A stretch of 64,000 nt of DNA, from contig JBAIZL010000001.1 in the NCBI GenBank assembly GCA_036971475.1, positions 140,171,692 to 140,235,691 of the forward strand, read 5' to 3'. Positions 28,236 through 40,000 of the stretch are shown in pieces. The translations under genes were made by a program, and so were the position numbers. Numbering within the stretch: position 1 is the first letter of the stretch; each line of letters begins with the position of its first letter. The notes beneath the pieces were generated by a model. It was given only the letters and a program-made list of their open reading frames with translations, was not told where the DNA came from and did not search any database. Source of the DNA: Prosapia bicincta. Lineage: Eukaryota; Arthropoda; Insecta; Hemiptera; Cercopidae.

Positions 28236-29676
28236 TGTAACTGTTAAACAATATTGTACTAACAATAATGTAAAAAAAATACTAACAACTTGTTAGAAGT
28301 ACGTAAATTATACGTCTTAGGCAACGTAAGCGATGATATTTTAGAGAATTTGTTTTTAAAATATTTATTGAAAATATTTCGCCGCAATTCAACCACGAGA
28401 TTCTCGCTACCGCCAGCGGTCGTCAACACGCTCAGCAGCACATTGGAGGGGTAGGACCTTGCACACGAGGCACAAACTAAGACCGCCTCCACACACACAG
28501 CGATTCATTGAAGACGTGCGTAAACATCTAGAAATCTGAAATACGACTGGGTATAAAAGCAGGATAAATACGCCTTGCTTAGATTTCGCTTCTGATAGTT
28601 CTTCGAAAGCTTTTTGCCTCACCAAGAAATAATTGAATCATTTGTAGTTTTCTATCGAGTATATTGCACCCTTCAACAGGTTTTCAATATTAAAAGGGCG
28701 CATCCAACATGTTTTTCTTCTTTTATTTTGTGCATCTAAATATTGCATTGCAAAAAAGCAATAAAACAGCATTTTTTGTACTGTGAAAGCTAAAGAGCTC
28801 TGGCGACTCTTTTACTTTAGAACAGTGGTACGCGACAAACCTCTTACGGGTAAGCCAAAAATTATGGGTAATTGTAGACGTTCTGCAAATATTAAAAGAA
28901 ATGAAATAAGAAGGACTCGATTCACTGAGTAAAACAAAATCGAATAGCAAGATACATTTGAATTGGATATTAAACTGCTTATGAAGAGTAGTTCCTTTAA
29001 TATTAGTCCCTTTTACCCAATCTTGTTTGTACGTTTTCAGATATCATCAAGTAAAACATTTTGTCGAGTGGTTACGCAGGTGATATTACAGTCAACACCA
29101 TCGATGTAAGCACAACTTATCCCATCTTACAGTCAGCTTATATAGGCTCGCATGCACTTACACGTATTGTTGTGAAGGTAGAACGAGTTAATGGCATGGA
29201 AAGATAACGAAATGTACATAACAAACATAATACCAGTAACACATAAAAATTACTCTTTGGCCCACAGAATACGCACTGGAGTATTCGACAACTATCCTTT
29301 GTTTTCTCGCTTATTGAGGTTTTCACATTTTAAGCGTTCATTTAAATAAACGGAGTGGGTTCTCCCGTTTACCATTTCCCCATAAATCATTTTGTTGTTT
29401 CGCCTTTCTTCTCGACCTGCCTTAAATCTATCTATCTTCACCCTTCGTTCAAACGAAATATATCTTCTTACAGAGTTGTAACTGAATATGAATATCACCA
29501 TCAGAAATGCAAGTTGAAAACGTTGATAAGCTCAATGACTTATACGAACGTATGCCAAGATTACATATTGATAAGCTAATTCCTAACGTCTATCATTAAT
29601 AACATTTTGCAGATCTAATAAGATCAATGTGCCAATACATGTACTGTAATGCTTTGTTATACGGTAATGATTGATT
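27166..29676. other. Intronic sequence with no recognised gene
   Basis: Mixed-composition DNA right of the satellite. It contains a C-rich run near 27430 and a TA microsatellite at about 28200-28233. Open frames are short and without recognisable motifs. Confidence 0.5.
28200..28233. repeat. (TA)n microsatellite
   Basis: About 16 TA units. Confidence 0.95.
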
Positions 29677-29907
29677 TTACTTACTAGCCAACGCCCACCC
29701 TTGGCGGTTGAGCCATTTGGTGACACATTCACCAGTGCAGACGAAATACCTGAAGTGGATATAATCATCTCCGGAATGGTTGAATGTATTGCATGTCGGT
29801 GTTGGGAACACATCGATGCGATGTAGATAGGCCAGAAAGTTATGGCAGGTGTGCATTTTAAACTTGGCAACGCATACAGCTGGTGGAAGTCTGTCCTGTG
29901 GCGACAA
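29677..29907 (-). pseudogene. Non-LTR retrotransposon C-terminal relic
   Basis: The 76-aa frame carries HTCHNFLAYLHRIDVFPTPTC followed by a further Cys/His pattern (CNTFNHSGDD...HFRYFVC). This resembles the region after the reverse transcriptase or RNase H domain of insect LINEs (RTGH..L..HL.R......C..C....E...H....C). The usual central cysteine is replaced by Phe (CNTF), and no RT domain is nearby, so I read it as a decayed fragment. The assignment rests on motif memory only. Confidence 0.5.
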
Positions 29908-30180
29908 GGTTTTCCCATTTTCTTCCTGCTGATTGTTGTGTGAGGTCCAGTTTTCTGGCTTGGGCGATAGTTGCGTTGATGAGGGTATTCATGCTTTGCA
30001 ACGAGGGCATACAAATGGTTGTGTCATGGATATGACATTTCTGTCCAGAATGTCTGCACTCTCATTTCCATAGATGCTAACGAACCCTTTAAGATCCATT
30101 GTAAAGTTATATGCCAACCTTGTTATCTGTCAGGTGTTCCAGGGCTTTTCTTGTTTCCATTGTTCATTTGCAGCTTGTAT
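29908..30180. other. Intronic sequence, no recognised feature
   Basis: Flank of the LINE-like relic. A longer overlapping minus-strand frame (143 codons) in another register shows no family resemblance. Confidence 0.3.
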
Positions 30181-30342
30181 CTGTAATGCGTATTACTCTA
30201 ATGCATTGCATTAATGTTATTTCTCCTAATGTTCATCTGTAATGCGTATTACTCTAGTGCATTGCATTAATGTTATTTCTCCTAATGTTCATCTGTAATG
30301 CGTATTACTCTAGTGCATTGCATTAATGTTATTTCTTCTAAT
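30181..30342. repeat. 56-bp tandem repeat, about 2.9 copies
   Basis: Units beginning CTGTAATGCGTATTACTCTA start at 30181, 30237 and 30293 and differ by one or two bases. Each contains the short palindrome-rich stretch TGCATTGCATTA. Confidence 0.9.
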
Positions 30343-31929
30343 GTTCTCCATATCGAAGAATGGTTTCCACCAAACATAAAGTCTTGTCAAAAAAATAAGT
30401 ATACTCTATTTGTTCTCATATAAGAACAACCCAAAAAGGTTTAGCTTCAATCGAAGATCATAACAACCATGAACTAAATAACATGTGGAGAAATAACAGA
30501 TACAGATTAGGAGAGGATAGTATCTTTGTAGGGATAGAATGACCTGCGGGAAATAAGTTGAGAAACACCTGCAGTGGAAACAAGCACCGGAATTGAATGA
30601 AGAACTTGCCTTCAAGTTGAAATAAAAAATATAATAAATAAGTGAAATAAGGTGGGCTTTAGTTGGCCGGTACTTAATAAAGAATTACAATAAGCAATTT
30701 AACACGAGCTCAGATTTTACTTTTCTTTTCGAACACTTTCCAAACAGAACAATCCATACAAAATCCGACACCCTTTGATGAAATTCTCTTAGAAAAACCT
30801 GATGGAATTAAAAAAAAAAAAAACAGCAAAAGACAAAACTTTCCCCAAGTTTGAGTATTTCGTGTAATTGAAAAACCACAAGTTTGTAAAGTCCTTTGAC
30901 AAGATTGGAAACTTGTATCGGGTACATGAAGACGCGGGGTAGGGGTAGAATCATCAGCTGGTACCTTTTGTTAAGCCCTCTCTATAAGAAGCAATTTCCT
31001 CAACTTTCTTTGAAGTCGTGGTCCCTCCATCGCTTCATTGATTAGCCCTAGTCATCAAGTGCCACTCGCATCAAAAAAATGTTCTCGTCTCTTTTTAATA
31101 ATTTCCGAAAAAAATAAGCTTATTAAAGCTTTGTGTGAGAGATGGGACCACTTATCTTTTAATTTGTAACCTAATATCCGCTGATACAAAGGGAAATACA
31201 CTCGGCCATTATAATCAGGATTGTATTGCCGGCTTTGTTGGAATTCACTTTGACAGTTGCTGGCGCATTATTGGTTCACATTGCGGTAGCGTTTTCAATG
31301 AGATATTACTTAGGTTGAAAAATTAATCAAACACTGAGGTTTCTATCGACCAGGTTACGTTTATTTCAATTTTACGTCGACGGTTGATTGATTTATTTTA
31401 TCACCGCACGATTTAATTGCACTAAAAATCACGCACCTCCAATAAAAACTCGTACACAGTTAATAACAACAAAAATACCTGAATTAAAAAAAAGACACTT
31501 TGATTTAAAACATTCATTAAAGGGATGTTACACGAATCGCCTCTATTTATCCCGGTTAAGAGCATATCTCATGATGCGGTCAAATATGCGACACTGCCAG
31601 TGTGACATCGTAATCTTCTCTCATTACCGGTACAAGGAGAGTATTATGTCATTTCCTAAGTGCATCCTCACTTGGCTATTCTCCTCCTCGGTGTAACGGT
31701 TGAGACACCTATTATGTCAACAATAGAGACTACGTCTATTTCAGACACGCGCCCCTATATTTTATGTCTCTGTAGGGTTACTTCCTATATCAAAATTTGT
31801 TTCCTGTACTTGAGCGTTAACAAGCCGTGCTGGCTCATAATTTTAATAAGAAAACAACCCTCCCTTTATGAAGTAGTTCCTCATCATGTCAACCCTCTTT
31901 TCTATGATCTCCTTCTTGTACAATTCTAG
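30343..31929. other. Intronic sequence, no recognised gene
   Basis: Plus- and minus-strand frames of 60-100 codons occur here but show no recognisable domains, no consistent splice context and no repeat-family match. Confidence 0.4.
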
Positions 31930-32830
31930 CTCCCTCCTTTCTGGTCTTGTTCCTGTACAGTTGGTTCTCCTTTCTATTCCTTGCCACTATGGACGTAGTT
32001 CCGACAGTTCTCTCCTCAATAGCCTCGTTTCTATTCTTTGGAAGTTCTCTTCTCTATAGCCTAGTTCCTGTACCTTGCCAGTTGTTTTCTCCCTATGGCC
32101 TAGTTCCTGTTCTTTGCTAGCTCTCTTCTCTATAGCCTAGTTCCTGTACCTTGCCAGATGTCTTGTCCCTATGGCCTAGTTCCTGTTCTTTGCAAGTTCT
32201 CTTCTCTATAGCCTAGTTCCTGTACCTTGCCAGTTGTCTTCTCCCTATGACCTAGTTGCTGTTCTTTGCAAGCTCTCTTCTCTATAGCCTAGTTCCTGTA
32301 CCTTGCCAGTTGTCTTCTCCCTATGGCCTAGTTCCTGTTCTTTGGAAGCTCTCTTCTCTATAGCCTAGTTCCTGTACCTTGCCACTTGTCTTCTTCCTAT
32401 GGCCTAGTTCCTGTTCTTTGCAAGCTCTCTTCTCTATAGCCTGGTTCCTGTACCTTGCCACTTGTCTTCTCCCTATGGCCTAGTTCCTGTTCTTTGCAAG
32501 CTCTCTTCTCTATAGCCTAGTTCCTGTATCTTGCCAGTTGTCTTCTCCCTACGGCCTAGTTCCTGTTCTTTGCTAGCTTTCTTCTCTATAGCCTAGTTCC
32601 TGTACCTCGCCAGTTGTCTTCTCCCTATGGCCTAGTTCGTGTTTTTTTTTTGCTACCTTTCTTCTCTAAGGCTTCATATTGTACCATAGCAGCTCTCTCC
32701 TCTATGACTCCATTCCTATACCTTGTTGGTTCTCTCCTCTACTCTATCTACTTGAAATCGTTTCTATCCCTTACATCTCTCTTCTCTATGACCTAGTTCT
32801 TGTTACTAACCAGCTATCTCCTCTATAGCT
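31930..32830. repeat. Pyrimidine-rich ~75-bp minisatellite (dimer of ~38-bp halves)
   Basis: CTATAGCCTAGTTCCTGTACC recurs at about 32054, 32131, 32206 and onward. Between successive copies lies the related half-unit CTATGGCCTAGTTCCTGTTC. The core is well ordered from about 32030 to 32640, with diverged copies on both sides. The strand is strongly C/T-rich. Confidence 0.9.
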
Positions 32831-33304
32831 TAGTTACTGTTTCTTACCGGCCTTCCTCTATATGTCCATGTTCCTGTAACATACCAGACCTGTCTTCTAT
32901 AACTCCGTTGCTAATAATTCTACCCTACATTTTTTTCTTTATTGCCTTTTTCCTGCTCCATGCCAACGTATCTGCTTTTCTCTACTCTCTACAATTATTT
33001 CTCCAACAACTTTTAGAACACATTTCCCAAATATTTCGTATGCGTTCACTCTATATAATCCTAAAAATAATCAATATTCATCAATGTCTCAATATTTTCA
33101 ATTTGCTTTTCTAAAAGCAAGGTCTTGCTGTATATTTTAATTAATTCTTTTAGTTAGTGCCTGTATTTAGTTACCATTAATATTATTGAAACTTTTGCCC
33201 TTTTATTAAATCAATCAAATACTCATGTATATTTTATAAAAGACTAAATGTCACTTATTTATACATTAGGCCTAATACAAGTGTTAATGTAAAGTAAGAT
33301 TTAC

Positions 33305-33493
33305 CTTCAGCCTTTCAGTGCAACATGGCATGGCAGCAAAGATATCGTATGAGTACATGGTACCCAAGACCAGAGAAGACCCGTCCCAAGGTGCGGAACA
33401 AAAGCGACAACGGAGGCGGCGTCCAGGGGCCCAGCCTTCAAGGCAGCCCATACACACTGCACTCAAGAACTGAGTGCGACCTTCCACCTTCAC
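33305..33493 (-). CDS. hdc: Headcase homolog, penultimate recognisable exon (63 codons)
   Basis: The acceptor is ctattgcag|GTG at 33494/33493 and the donor is CTGAAG|GTAAAT at 33305/33304. The exon is exactly 63 codons in phase 0. The protein has C14-x2-C17, C29-x2-C32, then WDGSSLVLGTMYSYDIFAAM and C57-C58, ending ERLK. It continues into the 6.7-kb exon as ERLK-CNGC, extending the paired-cysteine zinc-binding pattern. The tryptophan-glycine core, the LGTMYSYDIFAAMPCC stretch and the cysteine spacing fit the C-terminal part of headcase/HECA proteins, which control proliferation and differentiation. The N-terminal headcase domain exons are not seen and should lie at higher coordinates, probably beyond the window. 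The family call is from memory of conserved motifs. Confidence 0.8.
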
Positions 33494-34254
33494 CTGCAAT
33501 AGAACATAACGTATTAGAAATTTTATTAATTTTTAACAAAACTTATAGTATAAACTATTTCGCAAAACACATTTCAAGATAATCTAATTTTTTTTAAACT
33601 TGAAATCATATTGGAAGGTTTAATTAATTAGCGACTAGAAAGGGTTTACACTCCATGCTTACTTTATCTTGAATATTAATTCATAGTAATCACAGTTTCG
33701 TAAGACGATCTGAGATGGGGCAAGGTCACCGTGGTATCCCATAGCAATGCAATGGCGAGAACTGTACAAGCAATCAATTTTGCATTCAAAAAGCTCGTTT
33801 TGTTTGAGGATATAACAACCTTTTAAATTACCAAAAATTATATATGCATTCAATTTGCAAATAAAACAGGAATTTAATTTCAAAAGATGTGATGCCAATA
33901 AAATTTATAAAAAAATTACAACTTGCTTTATGTGGTATAAACAAAAATTTCTTCTTTTTTATTAAACTGATTGCGCTATTTTTATAAAACTTGCACACGG
34001 AGCTCTTATGGAACACGACCAGGGAGTCGATCACGTTTAGTGTTAACGGAGCTTTAAAATGTTCTCCGCACAATCCTATCTACACCACACCTCCTAATCT
34101 TTACATTATAATCCTTGCATGCCTTCCTATTACCCATGATTCTCTCCGATATCCCAGATCGGGTAGTTCCACGTCTCTCCCATAAACGTACCTATGATTC
34201 AGCACCGTTTAACCTTGTATAATCTTTACGTTGAATCGCAATAATAATGACGCA
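33494..34254 (-). other. Presumed upstream headcase intron, no recognised feature
   Basis: AT-rich sequence between the headcase exon and the Polinton-like element. Only short motif-free frames are present. Confidence 0.4.
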
Positions 34255-34259
34255 ATAAA

Positions 34260-34399
34260 AAAATACGACCAATTAAATAATTATTTGGGACCAAATCGTT
34301 AAATGCGTAATATTACTGGAACAGCAAACACGAAAGACAATCAATAAAATAATTATCTGGGACCAAATCATTAAATGCGTAATATTACTGAACAGCAAA
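34260..34399. repeat. 72-bp tandem duplication abutting the left end of the large element
   Basis: GGGACCAAATC...TGCGTAATATTACTG occurs twice, 72 bp apart (GGGACC at 34287 and 34359). The second copy ends in ACAGCAAA directly before the terminal inverted repeat, so the element appears to have joined inside this second copy. Confidence 0.8.
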
Positions 34400-34915
34400 A
34401 GTAGAGATTGCGCTTGTTGAGATGGGACACTTGAGTCGTGGGAAAACCCAGCCTTCAGGCGGTCTTACGTCATTAACCCTTTCAACCCTTTCAACCCTTT
34501 AGCCTTCAGGCGGTCTTACGTCATTAACCCTTTTAATCCTATTAACCCTTTTAACCCTTTCAACCCTTTCAACCCTTTAGCCTTCAGGCGGTCTTACGTC
34601 ATTAACCCTTTTAATCCTATTAACCCTTTTAACCCTTTCAACCCTTTCAACCCTTTAGCCTTCAGGCGGTCTTACGTCATTAACCCTTTTAATCCTTTTA
34701 GTTAACCCTTTCCCTTTCAAGACTGGTGCCGTCGATTCTGAAAAAAATCTTTTTACCTGAGCCGTATTCGAACCCCGTATGTTTGTGTTTAGAACCATCA
34801 ACGCTAACCTCTCGGCTAACTTGTCCAAACAATAGAGACGCTTTTATTTGTGCTATATGACCAGTATTGTCGTTAGTCTTCTTGCATGATAGGATGTCAT
34901 TGATCCTTTCTCAAG
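34400..34915 (+). repeat. Left terminal inverted repeat
   Basis: It mirrors 54714-55015. The unit AGCCTTCAGGCGGTCTTACG is present four times here (34450, 34501, 34579, 34657) with short TTAACCC-type spacers, but only once on the right. The left TIR is therefore longer, by local expansion. The unique part, including the tRNA-like unit, is almost identical between the two ends. Confidence 0.9.
34741..34826 (-). ncRNA. tRNA-like Pol III unit in left TIR
   Basis: On the minus strand there is an A-box match TAGCCGAGAGG (34818-34808), a B-box match GGTTCGAATAC (34774-34764; 10 of 11 to GGTTCGANTCC) and a T7 run at 34747-34741 that could terminate Pol III. The box spacing is tRNA-like. The T-arm and acceptor do not pair properly, so this is tRNA-derived or tRNA-like and not a working tRNA. 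The right TIR has the same unit in the opposite orientation. Confidence 0.5.
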
Positions 34916-35314
34916 AGTTGAAAGGGTTGAAAGGGTTAAAAAGGTAGAAAGGGTTGAAAGGGTTAAAAGGGTTGAAAGGGTTGAAAGGGTTAAAAGGGTT
35001 GAAAGGGTTGAAAGGGTTAAAAGGGTTAAACGGGTTAAAAGGGTTGAAAGGGTTAAACGGTTAAAACGGTTAAAAGGGTTAAAAGGGTTAAAAAGGGTTA
35101 AAAAGGGTTAAAAGGGTTGAAATGGTTAAAAGGGTTAAATAGGGTTAAAAGGGTTAAAAGGGTTAAAAGGGTTAAAAGGGCTGAAAGGATTAAAAGGGTT
35201 AAAAGGGTTGAAAGGGGGTAAAAGGGTTAAAAAGGGTTGAAATGGTTAAAAGGGTTAAAAGGGTTGAAAGGGTTAAAAGGGTTGAAAGGGTTGAAAGGGT
35301 TGAACGGGTTAAAC
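34916..35314 (+). repeat. GGGTTAAAA/GGGTTGAAA minisatellite, left arm
   Basis: About 400 bp of 9-10-bp units, mostly GGGTTAAAA and GGGTTGAAA, with occasional GGGTTAAAC. It is the inverted counterpart of the longer array at 53859-54715. The motif shares GGGTTA with telomere repeats but is longer and is not a telomere. Confidence 0.95.
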
Positions 35315-35600
35315 GAAATATTACTTTCCTCAAAATACATTTGAAGCATCGACGAGTATTCATTCTGGTGTAAATTCGAAGCAGTGGGAGAGAGAATATA
35401 ACAAGCTTTGATATCTTATAAAAATTCACAACTTACCTTCCTTCTGTTCTAGTTGGATTACAATGTAATTACTGCAAAAAGAATATGCTCTGGATCGTTC
35501 AGGCAGCATCCTACATACGTTTGTGAGCCATCAGTACAAATGAGTCAATTTCCACATCACCCTTGAGGTATGACCATTGATGCGTTGTCCATTGTTTTAC
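35315..35600. other. Unique spacer inside the element
   Basis: No feature is recognised between the left minisatellite and the 3'-side repeat array. Confidence 0.4.
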
Positions 35601-36990
35601 CTGGCGGACATCCCCAGTAGGCCTACATACCAGGTTTTATTGCATAATAACAGGACAATTGATGACATATCCTTTAAGTTAATCCAATTGAATACTTTCA
35701 TAAGAGACATTCAGAATATCATATATGTTTCTCATTTTAGAGAAAAATATAATGCACAAAGAAGACAAAAAGACCAGCCGTTGTAATTTCAATAGTATTG
35801 AACGTGACATGTGAAACATAGATGTTTTAACATCAGAAAACCTTACATTAATATAAAAATTCACATTTCGTAGTGCCAATGGCATACTGCAAGAACATCC
35901 AGACAATTGTAGGGATGTCTTCATATTGGAACTACGGTGCTTACAGGATATAATAACAGGACATACAGAATTGATGACATAACCATTAAGTTAACTCAAT
36001 TGAATACTTTCATAAGAGACATTCAGAATATCACATATGTTGCCCATTTAAAAATATAATGCATAAAGAAGACAGCGGACGTCCCCAGTAGGCCTACATA
36101 TCAGGCTTTATTGTGTTTATTAATTTTGTGAAAGTTAGTATAAATTTTACTTTCAATAGTATTAAACGTGAGATGATTAACTTATTGGTGTGTTAACATG
36201 TTTTATTATCAGATTACCTTACATAATGTAAATATAAACATTCACATTTTGTAGTGCTATCGATTTTACTATCAAGATAATACGTGAGTACAAGAATTTT
36301 TTTGGCCTCTGTTTACGGAAAAATTAATTTCACGCCAGTGACAGTTTTTTTATGTTATTCTCATGATAGTAGAATTGTTCAGAGCAATCTATACTAGAAC
36401 ATGTGTTTATTAATTTTGTGAAAGTTAGTATAAATTTTACTTTCAATAGTATTAAACGTGAGATGTTCAACTTATTGGTGCGTTAACATGTTTTATTATC
36501 AGATTACCTTACATAATGTAAATATAAAAATCCACATATTGTAGTGCTATCGATTTTACTATCAAGATAATACATGAGCACAAGATTTTTTTTTGCTTTT
36601 GTTTAGGGAAAAATTAATTTCACGCCAGTGACAGTTTTTTTTTGTTATTCTCATGATAGTAGAATCGTGCAGAGTAATCTATACTAGAACATGTGTTAAT
36701 TAATTTTGTGAAAGTTAGTATAAATTTTACTTTCAATAGTATTAAACGTGAGATGTTTAACTTATTGGTGTGTTAACATGTTTTATTATCAGATTACCTT
36801 ACATAATGTAAATATAAAAATATTGTAGTGCCATACATTTTACTATCAAGATAATACACAAGATTATCTCAATGTTTTGCTTTTGTTAACGGAAAAATTA
36901 ATTTTACGCCAGTGACAGTTTCTTGTAACCTGTTATTCTAATGATAGTAGAATCGTGCAGAGTAATCTATACTAGAACATGTGTAAATGA
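35601..36990. repeat. Degenerate ~290-bp tandem array 3' of the polymerase gene
   Basis: Three clear units starting TGTGTTTATTAATTTTGTG at about 36112, 36402 and 36692 run to about 36985. Each contains TCAATAGTATTAAACGTGAGATG and CGCCAGTGACAG. Older copies of parts of the unit lie at 35775-35890. A separate ~160-bp block (CAATTGATGACATA...GCACAAAGAAGAC) is repeated at about 35640-35765 and 35950-36075. No coding potential is visible. Confidence 0.85.
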
Positions 36991-37000
36991 CAAAAAAATA

Positions 37001-40000
37001 TTAAGTAGCTTTACGTGCTTTTTTAATGTAGCCATAAGGCAGTGAGTCATACTCACCATCTCTTTTCCTCTTAAATCCTGTTATTTTAAAGTATTTTAAT
37101 TCCTCGACAGTAACCACCTCACGATCTTTTGTTCTACGAATACGTGAGGCGGGTACCTTCAAGGATTCGTCTTCGGTTGTAACCATTGATTTTAAAGATT
37201 GAAAATTCACCAAACCAGACGTGCAGAGGTTTAAGGTCAGTCCTTTTACTTTGCAAACAGTCTCTATTGTGTTTGTAGAAGTCGCTAGTACTCTGTAACC
37301 GTAAGTCTTGGGACCTCCGGATACAAACTCTGTAATGTAAGATCCTTGACCGTAAGCCGAAAGTTCGTTTGTCATTTGTCCTAAGTAGTCTCCTGTGTGC
37401 ACCATGTGCATTCCTGGTCTATGGTAATATATCACACTGTCCGTGTCGTAGTACAAAACCTGTCTTCCTAATTTATCTAGATGTTCGTACAGTTTAAGTC
37501 TGGCCTGGGCAGTAGTATAAGCGGCAATTACTACATTAGCGCTAGACACTACGTCACAATCATTTTCGACAAACTCCCAGTTCACTAATATCACGTCTTC
37601 GTTGACCTCTTGTATGGTGTTTACTTGTATCGAAGGCGATGTCAACATTTTAAACAGTTCCGAGGGTTGACGAACAATCGCGGTTTTTGTTTGATTTTCC
37701 CTCTGTCCGAATTTTCCCCAAAATGAGTTCAACATAAGCTTTGCCAGGGATCTGAGTCCTTCATTCTTTTCAATTGAATCCAGTCTAATGTTTTCGTGTT
37801 CGAAATAATCGTCTACGTATTTTTTCCTCTCCTCTTCGCTGATGCACCAGTCAGGATATCCTGAAGCTTCCTGTTTTATTTTCAGGAACTGATTGATATA
37901 TTCGACAAAGAGGCCGTTACCTTTCTCGAAACTGGCTATCTCGTACTCCCACATTTCGTACATTTCTATGATGGTATAGCCTTTTTCAACGGCTTTCCTT
38001 ATTTCGTCCATTGTCCAAGTTCCTACCAACACTCGTTCGTCGATAGTATGTTCACAGTCTTCTGATAATGTCTGTGCACAAGATCTGCAAAGTACAAACA
38101 TAAGTTTGTCGTGAAGTTTTATCGGAAGCACAGGATGATATAGGTCACGTGGTGGAAGAACTTTACACTTCAAAAGTCCTTCAGCGTTCATTCCTCGTTG
38201 TCTGCACTCTCTGTCGCCTACGTGAATTGACGGATGACCAACGGGAAACTTTCCGTACTTGCATACCCAGGGATAGAGTGAACATATATCAACATACTGT
38301 ATTGTCTCTCCATCCTTACATGCGTAATATGATTTCGTGTTACCCGTTCGGCCTCCAAAAAATGCATCACGTGGATTGAGGGGTGTTTTGTTCAGAACCG
38401 GGTGAGTGTCCAAGTAAGTCATAGCCGTATTTCCTTTCTTCATCTGTTTAAATTCGCACTCCCACATCTCCACAACATTGGGGAGCTTAGCCGATTTAGC
38501 TTTCGTCCTTTCTAGACGTAAGTTGAGGGTATCGGAAGGATCGTCTTCCAGCGGGTCGTTGCGTCCATTAGAGAAGCACTTAGGACATCCGTGCCAGTAA
38601 CATCCGTGAAACTCGAATATTTCTCCTTCAAAATACCCGTCCACTCTCATCCCTTGCACTTTTACCTCACGTCCTCGACCAGCGTGTTCGATATGGATTC
38701 CTCTTTGGTCTTCTATCCAAGTCAACCATTGCAGTGCTATTTTGGACTGTGTGTCCACAAGCCTGTATCCTTTTTTAGGGAGAATTCCGATAGTATTTCG
38801 TCTTAAAAAGTTTCTTCTAAAAGCGAGGTTACAGGCGCTGGCAATAGTCACCGCTTCGAGGAAGGGATCTACATTACATTGGCTCAAAAATATCGATCGA
38901 AATTTGATGCACGCCTGCGCCAAAATATCGACATCGGAACAACAGTATTCAACTATTTCCTTCTGGAAATCAAACACATATCCGCTACTTGTCAGTTCAT
39001 TGTGCCAATTAATGAAAGTATCGTAACTCTTTTTGTCCATCATAGAATCTGGACAATAGAATTCCTTAGGAGGGATAGGGCCTATATACGATTGGTTTGC
39101 CATCGTATTGAAGAGGTGGGGGAAATAGCCTTTTTTCTTTTCTGGTGGAAGACCGAAAGACTTGGGTAGTTTAGATAAGGCCATGGGCATGTAGTTTAAG
39201 GAATCGATAAACTTTGTGTTATCAATTTCCATCAGAATCACCTTTGTGCCACGCGTAATCAGAGTAGGAGTAAATTGCGTCTTTTCCAGCACGTACTTCA
39301 GTATGAACTGAAAATCAAAACCTTGACCGTTATGCGCAATAACAGCTAATTTCTTGTACTGTTTCCTCACGTCCATTACATATGTCATAAACTCATCGAC
39401 AGGATCTTCCTTAAAGACTCTGTTGCTGCAACATCCACATGAATTCCCTTCTATACATCGGAAACAGTACTGTTGAGAAACGCACAAGGTAACTCGATGA
39501 ACCTTTGAATCCTGTAGATTTTCGTCTTGTCTGGTTTCAAGATCAAAGAATACAAACAAGAAATCTTTCTTCATAGGACTACGGGAATCGATTTTCATGT
39601 AACATGAGTGTGGTGAAGACATGAATGATTTGCAAGTTTTGCAATATACCTCTCCACATTCGTGAGGTGAAGTGTGGCTAGGCTGATATATTACTTTCAT
39701 ACACGACGGACACGTTTTTAAGGAGTTACAAACACCACCGAGATGATTCGCAAAACAGTCACTGTTTTTAAATTGTCTATTGCATTTGTCACAATGTACT
39801 ACATTGTCAACCAGAATGCATGGAGGAGACCGTTTGCAGGAGTAACAGGTTACCGAGCATCTGTGATTCACACGATGGTCAAAAGGAGTATGGCAGGTTT
39901 CGCAATAGTAACTACAAGCAAACGCAGCCGTCAGGCTTGTAATCACATTGAAATGTCCATTGTGAAATATAAGATTGATTTTTTTCTCCGCGTCTTGTCC

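Larger units (their letters stand above)
6741..33304 (-). other. 26.6-kb headcase intron
   Basis: The donor is AAG|GTAAAT at 33305/33304 and the acceptor is gtttcag|TGC at 6741/6740. Both flanking exons end and start on codon boundaries, and the joined protein keeps a continuous cysteine-rich domain. About three quarters of the intron is one 90-bp satellite array. The rest holds a LINE-like relic, minisatellites and unassigned AT-rich sequence. Confidence 0.75.

Noticed and set aside
28545..28575. Core promoter with TATAAAAG
   Set aside because: A lone TATAAAAG match without a following gene or initiator is expected by chance in AT-rich DNA.
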